Shown here: piece after piece, positions 1 through 7,277 of the stretch
Numbering within the stretch: the first letter of the stretch is position 1
Layout of the letters: every line of letters starts with the position of its first letter
Assembly: GCA_947595345.1 (NCBI GenBank)
Contig: CANQEQ010000005.1
Coordinates: 1 to 33,320 of the forward strand
Length of the DNA stretch: 33,320 bases
Origin: an uncultured Bacilli bacterium
GTDB taxonomy: Bacteria > Bacillota_I > Bacilli_A > RF39 > UBA660
Direction of reading: 5' to 3'
The notes under the pieces: generated by a model
Seen by the model: the letters and a program-made list of their open reading frames with translations, nothing else
The model's database searches: none
Told to the model about the DNA's origin: nothing
Program-made: the position numbers and the translations under genes

Positions 1-1
1 T

Positions 2-457
2 TTAGAACAATATTTAAATCTTGTTGGAGGTAATCAAATTGATGCTAGTGAAGGAATTAGTGTTGGAAATACCTCAATTAATTTTGATTTAGAAAGTGAT
101 GATAATAGTTTATCAGCTTATACAGTTTCTATTTTAAATGATACTAAATATACTAATGAAGGTATAGCTACTTTTAATGATAGATATGTTATTAGTACTT
201 CAACTAAGTATGGAGAAATAGGCGATTTTATTGATATAAATCAAAGTGATGGAACGACTTTAAAATGTATTATTGGAAGTGTTGATGTAAGTTCTATTGA
301 ACCTAAAATTGATTTTGTAGTAAATCAAGACACTTTTGCTGGAAGTATTACGGATTTACATCCAAATTGGTTACAGGGAGTTTCTAATATTAGTAATAAA
401 GGAAATTATTTTGAATTTGTAAATTCCGGATTATTATCCAAAATTATGGGAAATTAA
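2..457 (+). CDS. C-terminal part of a truncated protein, possible beta-barrel extracellular hydrolase domain
   Basis: An open frame runs from the left edge to a TAA at 455-457, giving the last 151 residues of a protein that starts outside the window. The fragment is rich in Asn, Ser, Asp and Gly, as is common for exported proteins. Its middle (YVISTSTKYGEIGDFIDI, followed by DGTTLKCIIGSVD) and its end (NW...N..FEFV) recall, from memory, a small beta-barrel domain found at the C-terminus of some Firmicutes cell-wall or phage-like proteins. I cannot confirm this family by eye. The downstream secretion-cargo genes fit an exported protein, but a separate promoter follows, so it need not share their transcript. 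Confidence 0.6.
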   Translation, partial: LEQYLNLVGGNQIDASEGISVGNTSINFDLESDDNSLSAYTVSILNDTKYTNEGIATFNDRYVISTSTKYGEIGDFIDINQSDGTTLKCIIGSVDVSSIEPKIDFVVNQDTFAGSITDLHPNWLQGVSNISNKGNYFEFVNSGLLSKIMGN

Positions 458-478
458 TGTAAGATTACTGTAAAAATG

Positions 479-507
479 TTGCAAGTAAAAATAATAAATG
501 CTAAAAT
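479..507 (+). promoter_or_regulatory. Promoter of the WXG100/NlpC-P60 operon
   Basis: TTGCAA (479-484) and TAAAAT (502-507) are separated by 17 bases, and TG one base before the -10 makes it an extended -10. It lies 22 bases before the first WXG-like start codon, which has a strong AAGGAGG ribosome site. Confidence 0.65.
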
Positions 508-529
508 AATAATATAAGGAGGATAGAGA

Positions 530-841
530 ATGAACGATAGAATAAAGTATAATACTGACAATATGCGTACATGGGCAAATACAACTAATGAAAGTAATGA
601 AAATTACGGAACAGATATAGAAGGCTTATTTACTGATATTGATACCTTTGTTCATGCTGACTTTAAAGGTGGATTAGCTGATGATTTCTTCAATTCATAT
701 GAAGAAAATAAAAAATATTTTCTTGAGAATAAACAAAATTTTGAAGATGTTGTTAAATTAGTAAATAATAAGTCAGACAATATGGAAAGTAATGAACAAG
801 AATTAGCAAATCAAATTAGAAGAAATAATTATTTAAATTAA
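530..841 (+). CDS. WXG100/ESAT-6-like small secreted protein
   Basis: This 103-residue protein is almost entirely predicted helix with a short turn in the middle (FKGGLADDFFNSYEE, about residues 45-59). That turn corresponds to the W-x-G helix-turn-helix of WXG100 proteins, with Phe/Gly in place of Trp. It has no signal peptide or membrane segment, which fits export through a type VII (Ess/Yuk) secretion system as a dimer; this role is inferred from family resemblance and the neighbouring genes. AAGGAGG precedes the ATG at good spacing. It is the first of four small proteins of similar size and helical character, followed by two larger enzymes on the same strand with short gaps. Confidence 0.65.
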   Translation: MNDRIKYNTDNMRTWANTTNESNENYGTDIEGLFTDIDTFVHADFKGGLADDFFNSYEENKKYFLENKQNFEDVVKLVNNKSDNMESNEQELANQIRRNNYLN

Positions 842-863
842 AAAAAAGAAAGGAAGGTAAAAA

Positions 864-1148
864 ATGGTAAGTTTTGGAAATATGGAACTTGAACCTTCAG
901 TGGCTCAAGATGTTGCTCGTCGTATTCGTAGTAGAGCAGAGCAAATAAGAGAAACTTTAAATAATGTATCTGATCAAATTAATTTAATTGATAATTCAAG
1001 TGAGGCAGTCTATTCAGGAAACCAAAAAGCAAGAGAGCTTCGTGAGAATTTGGAGAATTATAGAGCAAGATTTGATCCAATATGCAGGCAAATGATTAGT
1101 TATGCTAATAGTATAGACGCAACAGTTGAAGCTGCTAAAAATCAGTAG
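864..1148 (+). CDS. WXG100-like small secreted protein
   Basis: The 94-residue protein is predicted to be two long amphipathic helices around a turn near residues 49-53 (VYSGN), where typical WXG100 proteins carry W-x-G. The second helix is rich in Arg and Glu (ARELRENLENYRARF). The ribosome site AGGAAGG lies before the ATG. The size (about 95 residues), lack of a signal peptide and position between other such genes support membership of the ESAT-6/WXG100 superfamily. Export by a type VII system, perhaps as a heterodimer with a neighbouring small protein, is inference. The next gene begins only a few bases after its stop codon, so the genes are probably cotranslated. Confidence 0.65.
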   Translation: MVSFGNMELEPSVAQDVARRIRSRAEQIRETLNNVSDQINLIDNSSEAVYSGNQKARELRENLENYRARFDPICRQMISYANSIDATVEAAKNQ

Positions 1149-1155
1149 GTGTCGT

Positions 1156-1446
1156 ATGGACTATCATTACAATTCTGAGCAACTAACAAGTTTAATTCAA
1201 GAATTTAAAAATAGTTTAGAAACATATCGCACTTCAATTCAAGCAATTGCTTCATTAAGAGACGAAATAGCATCTTCCAATTTATGGATTCAAGATGTTG
1301 TTAAAACGCCATTTCTTGAAACATGTAATAGTTATATAAATTATTATAATAGTACTTTAGGTAAATTAGAGAACCATCTAAATTATTTAGAGAAAAAAAA
1401 TATAGCTATGCTTGAAGTTGAAAATGTTTTTTCAGGAAAGGGGTAA
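1156..1446 (+). CDS. WXG100-like small secreted protein
   Basis: I place the start at the ATG at 1156 (MDYHYNSEQL, 96 residues). A longer reading from 1126 would overlap the end of the previous gene by 23 bases and has no ribosome site, whereas TAGGTG lies just before 1156. The protein is helical, with a central turn around NLWIQD (about residues 42-47) in the position of the WXG motif; here Trp is kept but Gly is not. It has no signal peptide. It is most likely a type VII secretion cargo or partner protein like its neighbours, but the sequence is divergent and the family assignment rests largely on size, helical pattern and context. Confidence 0.6.
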   Translation: MDYHYNSEQLTSLIQEFKNSLETYRTSIQAIASLRDEIASSNLWIQDVVKTPFLETCNSYINYYNSTLGKLENHLNYLEKKNIAMLEVENVFSGKG

Positions 1447-1449
1447 TTT

Positions 1450-1710
1450 ATGAAAGATACAGAAATTTCAATAAGTCAATTAGAAACTTGGGGTAGTCAA
1501 ATAACTACTTTAAATGAAGATGCAATAGAAAGTGTTTCAGAAATAAAAAATTTAATTACTACTTTGACTGATTCTTATCAGACTTTGTCAACAGAGTCTA
1601 TTATTGCTAATGTATCAAGTGATGTCACTAATGTTGCAAATGAACATGAAAACATGAAGAAATTACAAGAATTTTTAGGAAAAGTAGTTGAGAATGCCAA
1701 AAATTCATAA
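1450..1710 (+). CDS. WXG100-like or helical partner protein
   Basis: This 86-residue, acidic, helical protein has a short break in the middle (around SYQTLSTES, residues 43-51) but no clear W-x-G. GGAAAGGGG lies upstream of the ATG, only 3 bases after the previous stop. Its length and position suggest a fourth member of the WXG100-like set, or a chaperone-like partner of the large enzymes downstream, comparable to the small helical partners encoded beside LXG-type substrates. That comparison is inference. The following enzyme gene begins 9 bases after its stop. Confidence 0.5.
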   Translation: MKDTEISISQLETWGSQITTLNEDAIESVSEIKNLITTLTDSYQTLSTESIIANVSSDVTNVANEHENMKKLQEFLGKVVENAKNS

Positions 1711-1719
1711 GGTGAATAT

Positions 1720-2910
1720 ATGGCAAATTATAGTGCGTTAAAATACAAATTAAATACAGCAAAGGAAAATTTAAATATTAATTATACAGATATAAATAAT
1801 ATTTTAACGAGTTTAAGAGGTGTGTATCAAGGTGAATCAGCAACTAGAATATGTGCTGATATTGAGTTATGTTTAAGTAATTTAAAACAACAAATTGATT
1901 ATATGAATAGTTTAGCTAATACTTTAGATTTGATTATTTCACATAAACAAGAAGTAAAAGTTTTAAATGATTATAAGAAAAAAGAAGCAAACTGGGTTCC
2001 TGACTTTGTAACAACTGAGCATGATTTAAATTTAACACCTAGAAATCCTTATACTTCAAAAATTGATGAACAAAAAACTAAAATAGGTGTGATAGAAGGT
2101 AATATAAATAATTCTTTAATAACTATAAGTCCTTTATCATGTTCTATAAATGAATTAAATGTTTCAAATGCTGGAGCATATAAAAGTTATGCTAGTAATG
2201 CAATTACTACTTTAGAATCAGTTACACCTCTCAATATACCATATGCTAGTTTGGATATATTATCATCCGAAGCAGCTGAATGGATAACTGATTTTCAAAA
2301 TCCTGATTATTGGACAGGTGGTTTAAAACAAAGACTACGTGATGTAGAAGAGTTTCCAGGAGCCAGTGAGTTTGATAAGTATATTGAAGAACAAGCTGGA
2401 AATGCATCTCCTAGATTACGGGCTGTTACAGCTGCTATGTCACTTATAGATTTTGAACATGAAAATCATCTTACAACTCGTTATATATTAAGTTATAATT
2501 TAGAAGGTGGTGCAGTTGGTACTGGGCAACCATATACAACTGAGCATCTTGTTAATGAAGGGGCAGACTGTGCTTCTTTTGTAAGCTGGGCTTTAAATAA
2601 AGCAAATCCCGATGTGCCTTTTAATAATACTGGAACAATAGATTTTGCTATGTTGGGTACAAAAACAGATTTTGCTAGTTTAAAACCCGGGGATATTCTC
2701 TCAGGGACTACGTGTAGTCATGTCGCATTGGTAGTATGCAACCAATACGAAGAAAATGGTAGTATAATCGTGGCTGATACCACAAATGATGGCATCCAGT
2801 CTTTATCAAATTGGACGGCTAGTGGTATTAGATTAAAAAGATATGATAAACATGCCTTAACGGCAAGTTATCAAGGTAGAGATTTATCTTCTCTTTATGG
2901 AGAAGAATAG
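1720..2910 (+). CDS. WXG/LXG-like N-terminus fused to NlpC/P60-type cysteine peptidase, copy 1
   Basis: A 396-residue protein in two parts. Residues 1-150 form long helices with a WXG-like turn (SLRGVYQGES, 31-40), then VTTEHDLNL (97-105), shared with the next gene. Residues about 265-375 look like an NlpC/P60-fold peptidase: probable catalytic Cys284 in GADCASFV, a KPGDI strand (322-326), His334 in SHVALVV, and a polar residue near Asp353 (VADTT). Enzymes of this fold cut peptide or amide bonds in peptidoglycan. There is no signal peptide, so export would depend on the helical N-terminus through a type VII system (inferred). It could be a wall-remodelling enzyme or an antibacterial toxin; no immunity gene is recognisable. 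GGTGAAT lies before the ATG. Confidence 0.7.
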   Translation: MANYSALKYKLNTAKENLNINYTDINNILTSLRGVYQGESATRICADIELCLSNLKQQIDYMNSLANTLDLIISHKQEVKVLNDYKKKEANWVPDFVTTEHDLNLTPRNPYTSKIDEQKTKIGVIEGNINNSLITISPLSCSINELNVSNAGAYKSYASNAITTLESVTPLNIPYASLDILSSEAAEWITDFQNPDYWTGGLKQRLRDVEEFPGASEFDKYIEEQAGNASPRLRAVTAAMSLIDFEHENHLTTRYILSYNLEGGAVGTGQPYTTEHLVNEGADCASFVSWALNKANPDVPFNNTGTIDFAMLGTKTDFASLKPGDILSGTTCSHVALVVCNQYEENGSIIVADTTNDGIQSLSNWTASGIRLKRYDKHALTASYQGRDLSSLYGEE

Positions 2911-2968
2911 TGGTTTTTTTATTCGGTTTAAATATAAATAAAAAACAAGTTTAATAGGAGTGATATAA

Positions 2969-4162
2969 ATGGCCAATTATTTAACTTTAGCCAATGAGTT
3001 AGCCTTAGCAAGGACAAGTTTAAATGCTAATTATCGGGATATAAATAACCTTTTGACAAGTTTAAAAAGTATCTATTCAGGTAATTCAGCGATTAAAATA
3101 TGTACTGACATTGAAATATGCCTAAATAATTTAAAAAAGCAAATGGATTATATAGATAGTCTTGTAAATATTTTAAAATTAATAAATTTACATAAGGTTA
3201 ATGTTAGAACTTTAAATGAATATAAAAAACAACAAGCAAATTGGACACCTGACTATGTAACAACTGAACATGATTTAAATTTAAATCAAAGAAATCCTTA
3301 TGATTCTAAAGTTAGAGCTCAGGCGGATAAAGTAAAGGAAATAGAAGGTAGAATAAATAGTTCTTTAATAACAGTAGGACCTTTAACTTGGTCTATAGCG
3401 GAATTGTGGGTTCCAAATGACGGAGCATATAGAAATTATGCTAATAGTGCTACACTTGCTTTAGAGTCAGTGGCTCCTCTTGATATATCAGCGGCTATGC
3501 CATATCAAATTATGCTTGATAAAGTTCAAAGTGAATACAAAGAAGCTTTTGCTAATCCTGAAAAGTATTTTGATAAAATAGGTGTAACATTGGCAAGTAT
3601 TGGCATCACTCCTGAAATGCTTGATAGTGAAATTAATGCAAATATTGCTGGAGCTACTCCAAGACAAGCTGCTGTAATAACTGGGCTAACTCTTCTTGAA
3701 ACTGAAGTTTCAAATAGAGCAATTAGTCAATATGAATTAAGTGGGGAGAATTTTGGCCATGAAGATAGGCCATATGGAACTGAAAATTTAGTTAATCACG
3801 GAGTGGATTGTGCTTCTTTAGTTTCATATATTTTAAATAAATCTTCCGACAAAACTTTTAATAATTCTAAAGTTACTAATATACCTAAATTAGCCGGTGG
3901 TGAAAATTTGGGGTATAATTATGATGCCATGCAAGTAGGAGATATTTTTGCAAGTGGTAATCATGTTGGAATGTATATGGGAAAGTTTACGGAGAATGAT
4001 AAGACTTATTATTTTATGTTAGATGCTTCTAGAAGTTCCGTTGATGGTCCTGGAAAAATTGAGTTTCCATCGGGAATTAGATTACAATATGTAGAAGCTA
4101 AATATTTAAAAAAGAATGAGTTAGAAGGAGTTTCTTTAGCTAAATATTACGATGAAGTTTAA
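2969..4162 (+). CDS. WXG/LXG-like N-terminus fused to NlpC/P60-type cysteine peptidase, copy 2
   Basis: This 397-residue protein is a paralogue of the preceding gene. The first about 165 residues align closely without large gaps (shared MANY, NYxDINNxLTSL, YVTTEHDLNL, RNPY), residues about 175-250 have diverged, and the C-terminal peptidase part is again recognisable. Its catalytic candidates are Cys281 in VDCASLV, the VGDI strand (323-326), His332 in NHVGMYM and Asp352 in LDAS. Like copy 1 it has no signal peptide. TAGGAGTGAT is a good ribosome site. A terminator follows at 4184-4210, ending the operon. The two copies probably act on the cell wall outside the cell but with different specificity; this is inferred from the diverged middle and active-site surroundings. 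Confidence 0.7.
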   Translation: MANYLTLANELALARTSLNANYRDINNLLTSLKSIYSGNSAIKICTDIEICLNNLKKQMDYIDSLVNILKLINLHKVNVRTLNEYKKQQANWTPDYVTTEHDLNLNQRNPYDSKVRAQADKVKEIEGRINSSLITVGPLTWSIAELWVPNDGAYRNYANSATLALESVAPLDISAAMPYQIMLDKVQSEYKEAFANPEKYFDKIGVTLASIGITPEMLDSEINANIAGATPRQAAVITGLTLLETEVSNRAISQYELSGENFGHEDRPYGTENLVNHGVDCASLVSYILNKSSDKTFNNSKVTNIPKLAGGENLGYNYDAMQVGDIFASGNHVGMYMGKFTENDKTYYFMLDASRSSVDGPGKIEFPSGIRLQYVEAKYLKKNELEGVSLAKYYDEV

Positions 4163-4183
4163 TATCGATTTAAATATTAAAAG

Positions 4184-4210
4184 TGATAAAGTAAAATTTA
4201 TCATTTTTTT
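4184..4210 (+). terminator. Terminator of the WXG/NlpC-P60 operon
   Basis: A perfect 7-bp stem (TGATAAA / TTTATCA) with a 6-base loop is followed by seven T residues. Confidence 0.85.
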
Positions 4211-4288
4211 AATATGTAAAAAAATTTATGAATAAAAAATTAAAGAAAAAACTAATTTAGGTTTTTGCTATTAAATTAAGGTTATATC

Positions 4289-4317
4289 TTGACTATTTTA
4301 AAATTATCAGTTAAAAT
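4289..4317 (+). promoter_or_regulatory. Promoter of the Flp-type pilin gene
   Basis: TTGACT (4289-4294), a 17-base spacer and TAAAAT (4312-4317) lie 36 bases before the pilin ATG, and after the terminator of the previous operon. Confidence 0.75.
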
Positions 4318-4353
4318 CTAATTATAGATTATTAGTAAGAATAGGGTGATTAT

Positions 4354-4545
4354 ATGAACCAAAAAGGTCAAGCACTTGTTGAATACGTGCTAATCATTGC
4401 ACTTATTTCAGTGGTTGTTATAGTGATAGTAAATTCTTTAGGTGGCTATATGAAAGATGCAATGACTAAAACATCTTGTTCTATGATAGGACAGGAATAT
4501 GTTGAAGGTGCTAAAGTAGGAGAAGGGCATTGTAAAGGTAATTGA
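4354..4545 (+). CDS. Flp-type IVb pilin
   Basis: The 63-residue protein has the hallmarks of a Flp/Tad prepilin. A short leader MNQKG is followed by Q-A-L-V-E-Y, with Glu at position +5 and Tyr at +6 of the mature protein, then a hydrophobic stretch (about residues 12-29). A prepilin peptidase would cut after Gly5; the hydrophobic helix then packs into a fibre or remains in the membrane. The short tail has two cysteines (42 and 60) that could form a disulfide outside the cell. No Tad assembly genes lie nearby. It is monocistronic, with its own promoter and a terminator that starts at the stop codon. The stop is TGA. Confidence 0.85.
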   Translation: MNQKGQALVEYVLIIALISVVVIVIVNSLGGYMKDAMTKTSCSMIGQEYVEGAKVGEGHCKGN

Positions 4546-4567
4546 TTTTTTAAGTCAATTATTTTTT
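4540..4567 (+). terminator. Terminator of the Flp pilin gene
   Basis: AATTGA pairs with TCAATT around a 9-base loop, followed by six T residues. The stem includes the TGA stop codon of the pilin gene. Confidence 0.75.
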
Positions 4568-4636
4568 ATATAAAATATAATATTTAATCTCTAATATAAA
4601 TGTAGTAATCTGGCATAATAATAAAGGTGGTGAACA

Positions 4637-5908
4637 ATGAAAGAAGAATGTATAGATTTAAAATATGGAAAATTACATTTAATTAAAACCGATAAATTCA
4701 GAACAATTGAAGTTAAAGTTTTATTTAAAGATATAATAAAAAAAGAAGAAATTACAAAAAGAAATTTCTTGACTGATTATTTAATTTTAACAACTAAGAA
4801 ATATAATACAAGAAAAAAATTAGCAATTAAAATAGGTGAGTTATACTCATTATTTTTATCAAGTTATAATACGAGAATTGGAAATTATTATATAACTAGA
4901 TTTAATATGTCGCTTTTAGACCCCAAATATACAGAAGATTTGATGTTAGAAGAGAGTTTTGATTTATTACATGAAGTAATTTTTGAGCCTAATTTTACAA
5001 ATAAGAAAGCTAATCGTGATTATTTTAATATAGTAAAGAATAATTTAGAGTCATCTATTACAACAATTACTGAAAATCCAAGAGCTTATGCTAATCTTAG
5101 AATGCTTGAGAATATGAATATTAATAAACCTTATGCTTATAATACTTTAGGTTATCTAGAAGATTTAGAAAAAATATCTGAAAGTAATTTAGTAGAATAT
5201 TATGAAGAATTTATAAATAAAAGTCTAATTGATATATATGTAATAGGGGATATTGATTTTAAAAAAGTTAAGGAAATAGTTTTAGAAAAATTAAATTTTA
5301 AAACTATAAAAAAAGAAAGGAGTAGTATTTATATAACACATGATAAAATAACTTCTAGAGTACGTAAAGTAATTGAAGAAAGAAACTATAATCAGTCTAA
5401 ATTATCAATTGGTTGCAAGATAAATAGTTTAACCGAATTTGAAAGAAAATATGTTATTAATTTATATAATATGATATTAGGTGGAGGCTTTAATTCTAAA
5501 TTTATGAAGATTTTAAGAGAAAAGAAATCTTTAGCTTATTATATAAATTCTAATGTCAATAAAGCTGATAATTTATTAATTATTCAATCTGGTATTAGTT
5601 ATGAAAACTTTGATAAAGTAATTAGAGGCATTAAAAAGATTATGAAAAGTATAAGTGAGGGACATGTATCAGATATAGAACTTGAAGAAGCTAAAATTGA
5701 ATATTTAAGTATTTTAGAAGAAACATATGACAATATTGATAATATAGTTGAGAATTATATTGCTAGCAATTTATTAGATTTAGATAATTATGAGACTAAA
5801 AAAGAAATGATTAAAAAAGTTAGTCGTGAAGATATTATTAATATAAATAAAAAGATTTATCCAAGTGTTATTTACTTATTAAAGGGGGATATATATGAAA
5901 AAGATTGA
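4637..5908 (+). CDS. yfmF: M16-family peptidase-like protein YfmF/YmfF, probably catalytically inactive subunit
   Basis: A 423-residue protein of the M16 (pitrilysin/processing peptidase) fold that lacks the zinc motif HxxEH in its N-terminal half, as expected for the non-catalytic partner of a pair. Its C-terminal half contains the M16-typical N-L-Y-N-M-I-L-G-G-G-FNSKFMKILREKKSLAYY segment (about residues 276-303). In Bacillus the orthologous pair is called ymfF/ymfH; current databases name it YfmF/YfmH and link it to the 5-aminopentanol modification of elongation factor P. This link is family knowledge and is not shown here. AAAGGTGGTG is the ribosome site. It overlaps the next gene by 14 bases, so the two are translationally coupled. 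Confidence 0.85.
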   Translation: MKEECIDLKYGKLHLIKTDKFRTIEVKVLFKDIIKKEEITKRNFLTDYLILTTKKYNTRKKLAIKIGELYSLFLSSYNTRIGNYYITRFNMSLLDPKYTEDLMLEESFDLLHEVIFEPNFTNKKANRDYFNIVKNNLESSITTITENPRAYANLRMLENMNINKPYAYNTLGYLEDLEKISESNLVEYYEEFINKSLIDIYVIGDIDFKKVKEIVLEKLNFKTIKKERSSIYITHDKITSRVRKVIEERNYNQSKLSIGCKINSLTEFERKYVINLYNMILGGGFNSKFMKILREKKSLAYYINSNVNKADNLLIIQSGISYENFDKVIRGIKKIMKSISEGHVSDIELEEAKIEYLSILEETYDNIDNIVENYIASNLLDLDNYETKKEMIKKVSREDIININKKIYPSVIYLLKGDIYEKD

Positions 5909-7172
5909 ATTTCTTAATTTAGACCAAGATATGTATTATTTTAAACATAAAAGTGGTCTAGATGTTTATGTAATACCTTATAAAAATAAAAAGAATTTTT
6001 ATGCTTTACTTGGAACTAAGTATGGCTCTTATGATATAAGTTTTGAATTAGATGGCAAAAAATATACTCATCCTTATGGAATTGCCCATTTTTTAGAACA
6101 TAAAATATTTGAGCAAAAAAGTGGTTTAGACCCTTTTGCTTTCTTTTCTAAAACCGGAGTAAGTGCTAATGCTTCAACTACATTTGACAATACAAGATAT
6201 TATATATGGGGTGTAAATGAGCCTTATTTGAATATAAATTATTTATTAGATTTTGTTTTTTCACCTTATTTCACACCTGAAAATGTAGAAAAAGAACAAG
6301 GAATAATTAAAGAAGAAATCTTGATGTATGAAGATGACCCAGAGTGGGCACTTGACGATTGTATGCGTAAAAACTTATTCTATAAATTACCAATTAGAGA
6401 AAAAATTGCTGGAAGTGTAAATTCTATTTTAAAAATCACCGATAAAGATTTATACGATGTCTATGAAGCTTTTTATAATCCTAGTAATATGTATTTAATA
6501 GTTGGAGGTAATGTATCATCTTCTGAGATTAAAAAAAATCTAGAAAATCATGAGCTCTTAAATAATTTAAAAACTAGAAAAGACGTTTTAAGAAAAGAAT
6601 ATGATGAGCCTAATGATGTTAAAGAAGAATTTAAAGAATTACATATGAATGTAACAATTCCAAAGATTAGAAGAAGTATTAAGATTAATAGAGAGACCTT
6701 TAAAGATTTCTCTGATATTGAAATTAATATGTATTTAGGTATAATTATGACATCTTTATTTGGAAGCACTTCAGATTTTAAAGAAAAAGTTATGCATGAT
6801 AATTTAACAACGGGTTTTTATGTAGAAAAAAATACTTATGGTAATTTTGTAACTCTTGATATTACAGCTGAAAGCAACAAAGCTGATTTACTAATTGACG
6901 AGATAGATAAGACTTTTTCTAATATTAAAATATTAAAAAGTGATTTAGAAAGAATTAAAAAAATTTGGATTGCCAGTGAAATTAGAATGATTGATAATAT
7001 TGAATTAACAGTAGATAATGTTTATAGTGATTTAATCATGTATAATGAAGTATATAATAATAGAATAGAATTAATAAAAGAATTAAACATGAAAAAACTA
7101 AATAAATTTTTGAAGGAATTAGATTTAAGTAATAGAAGTTTAGTTATGATTTTGCCAAATGATAATAAGTAA
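5895..7172 (+). CDS. yfmH: M16-family zinc peptidase YfmH/YmfH
   Basis: A 425-residue M16 peptidase with the inverted zinc motif HFLEH (His65, Glu68, His69), where the His residues bind zinc and Glu68 activates water. The distal acidic zinc ligand is expected in the EE pair at 140-141 (GIIKEEI). It is the catalytic partner of the preceding inactive homologue; together they would form the two-subunit clam-shell typical of bacterial M16B enzymes. AAAGGGGG precedes the ATG inside the end of the previous gene. In Bacillus this pair is associated with elongation factor P modification; no EF-P gene is in this window. A terminator follows. Confidence 0.9.
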   Translation: MKKIEFLNLDQDMYYFKHKSGLDVYVIPYKNKKNFYALLGTKYGSYDISFELDGKKYTHPYGIAHFLEHKIFEQKSGLDPFAFFSKTGVSANASTTFDNTRYYIWGVNEPYLNINYLLDFVFSPYFTPENVEKEQGIIKEEILMYEDDPEWALDDCMRKNLFYKLPIREKIAGSVNSILKITDKDLYDVYEAFYNPSNMYLIVGGNVSSSEIKKNLENHELLNNLKTRKDVLRKEYDEPNDVKEEFKELHMNVTIPKIRRSIKINRETFKDFSDIEINMYLGIIMTSLFGSTSDFKEKVMHDNLTTGFYVEKNTYGNFVTLDITAESNKADLLIDEIDKTFSNIKILKSDLERIKKIWIASEIRMIDNIELTVDNVYSDLIMYNEVYNNRIELIKELNMKKLNKFLKELDLSNRSLVMILPNDNK

Positions 7173-7177
7173 TATTG

Positions 7178-7217
7178 AATAAAGATAATTAATCTTAAAA
7201 AATTATCTTTATTTTTT
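7178..7217 (+). terminator. Terminator of the yfmF-yfmH operon
   Basis: A perfect 13-bp stem (7178-7190 with 7201-7213) has a 10-base loop and runs into a T-rich tail. Confidence 0.85.
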
Positions 7218-7246
7218 ATTTTTGTCTTTATTTTTTGTTTTATCTA

Positions 7247-7255
7247 TGGTATATT
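7247..7255 (+). promoter_or_regulatory. Extended -10 promoter of the beta-sandwich surface protein gene
   Basis: TGGTATATT forms an extended -10 element 22 bases before the start codon. No good -35 is visible at the correct distance. Confidence 0.4.
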
Positions 7256-7277
7256 AAAGTAAGAATAGAGGGATTGT

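Noticed and set aside
1126-1155. Upstream start at 1126 for the third WXG-like gene
   Set aside because: It overlaps the previous coding sequence without a ribosome site. The ATG at 1156 gives a protein of family-typical length.
6548-6769. Minus-strand open frame within yfmH
   Set aside because: Opposite a clearly coding M16 peptidase gene, with no promoter or recognisable product.
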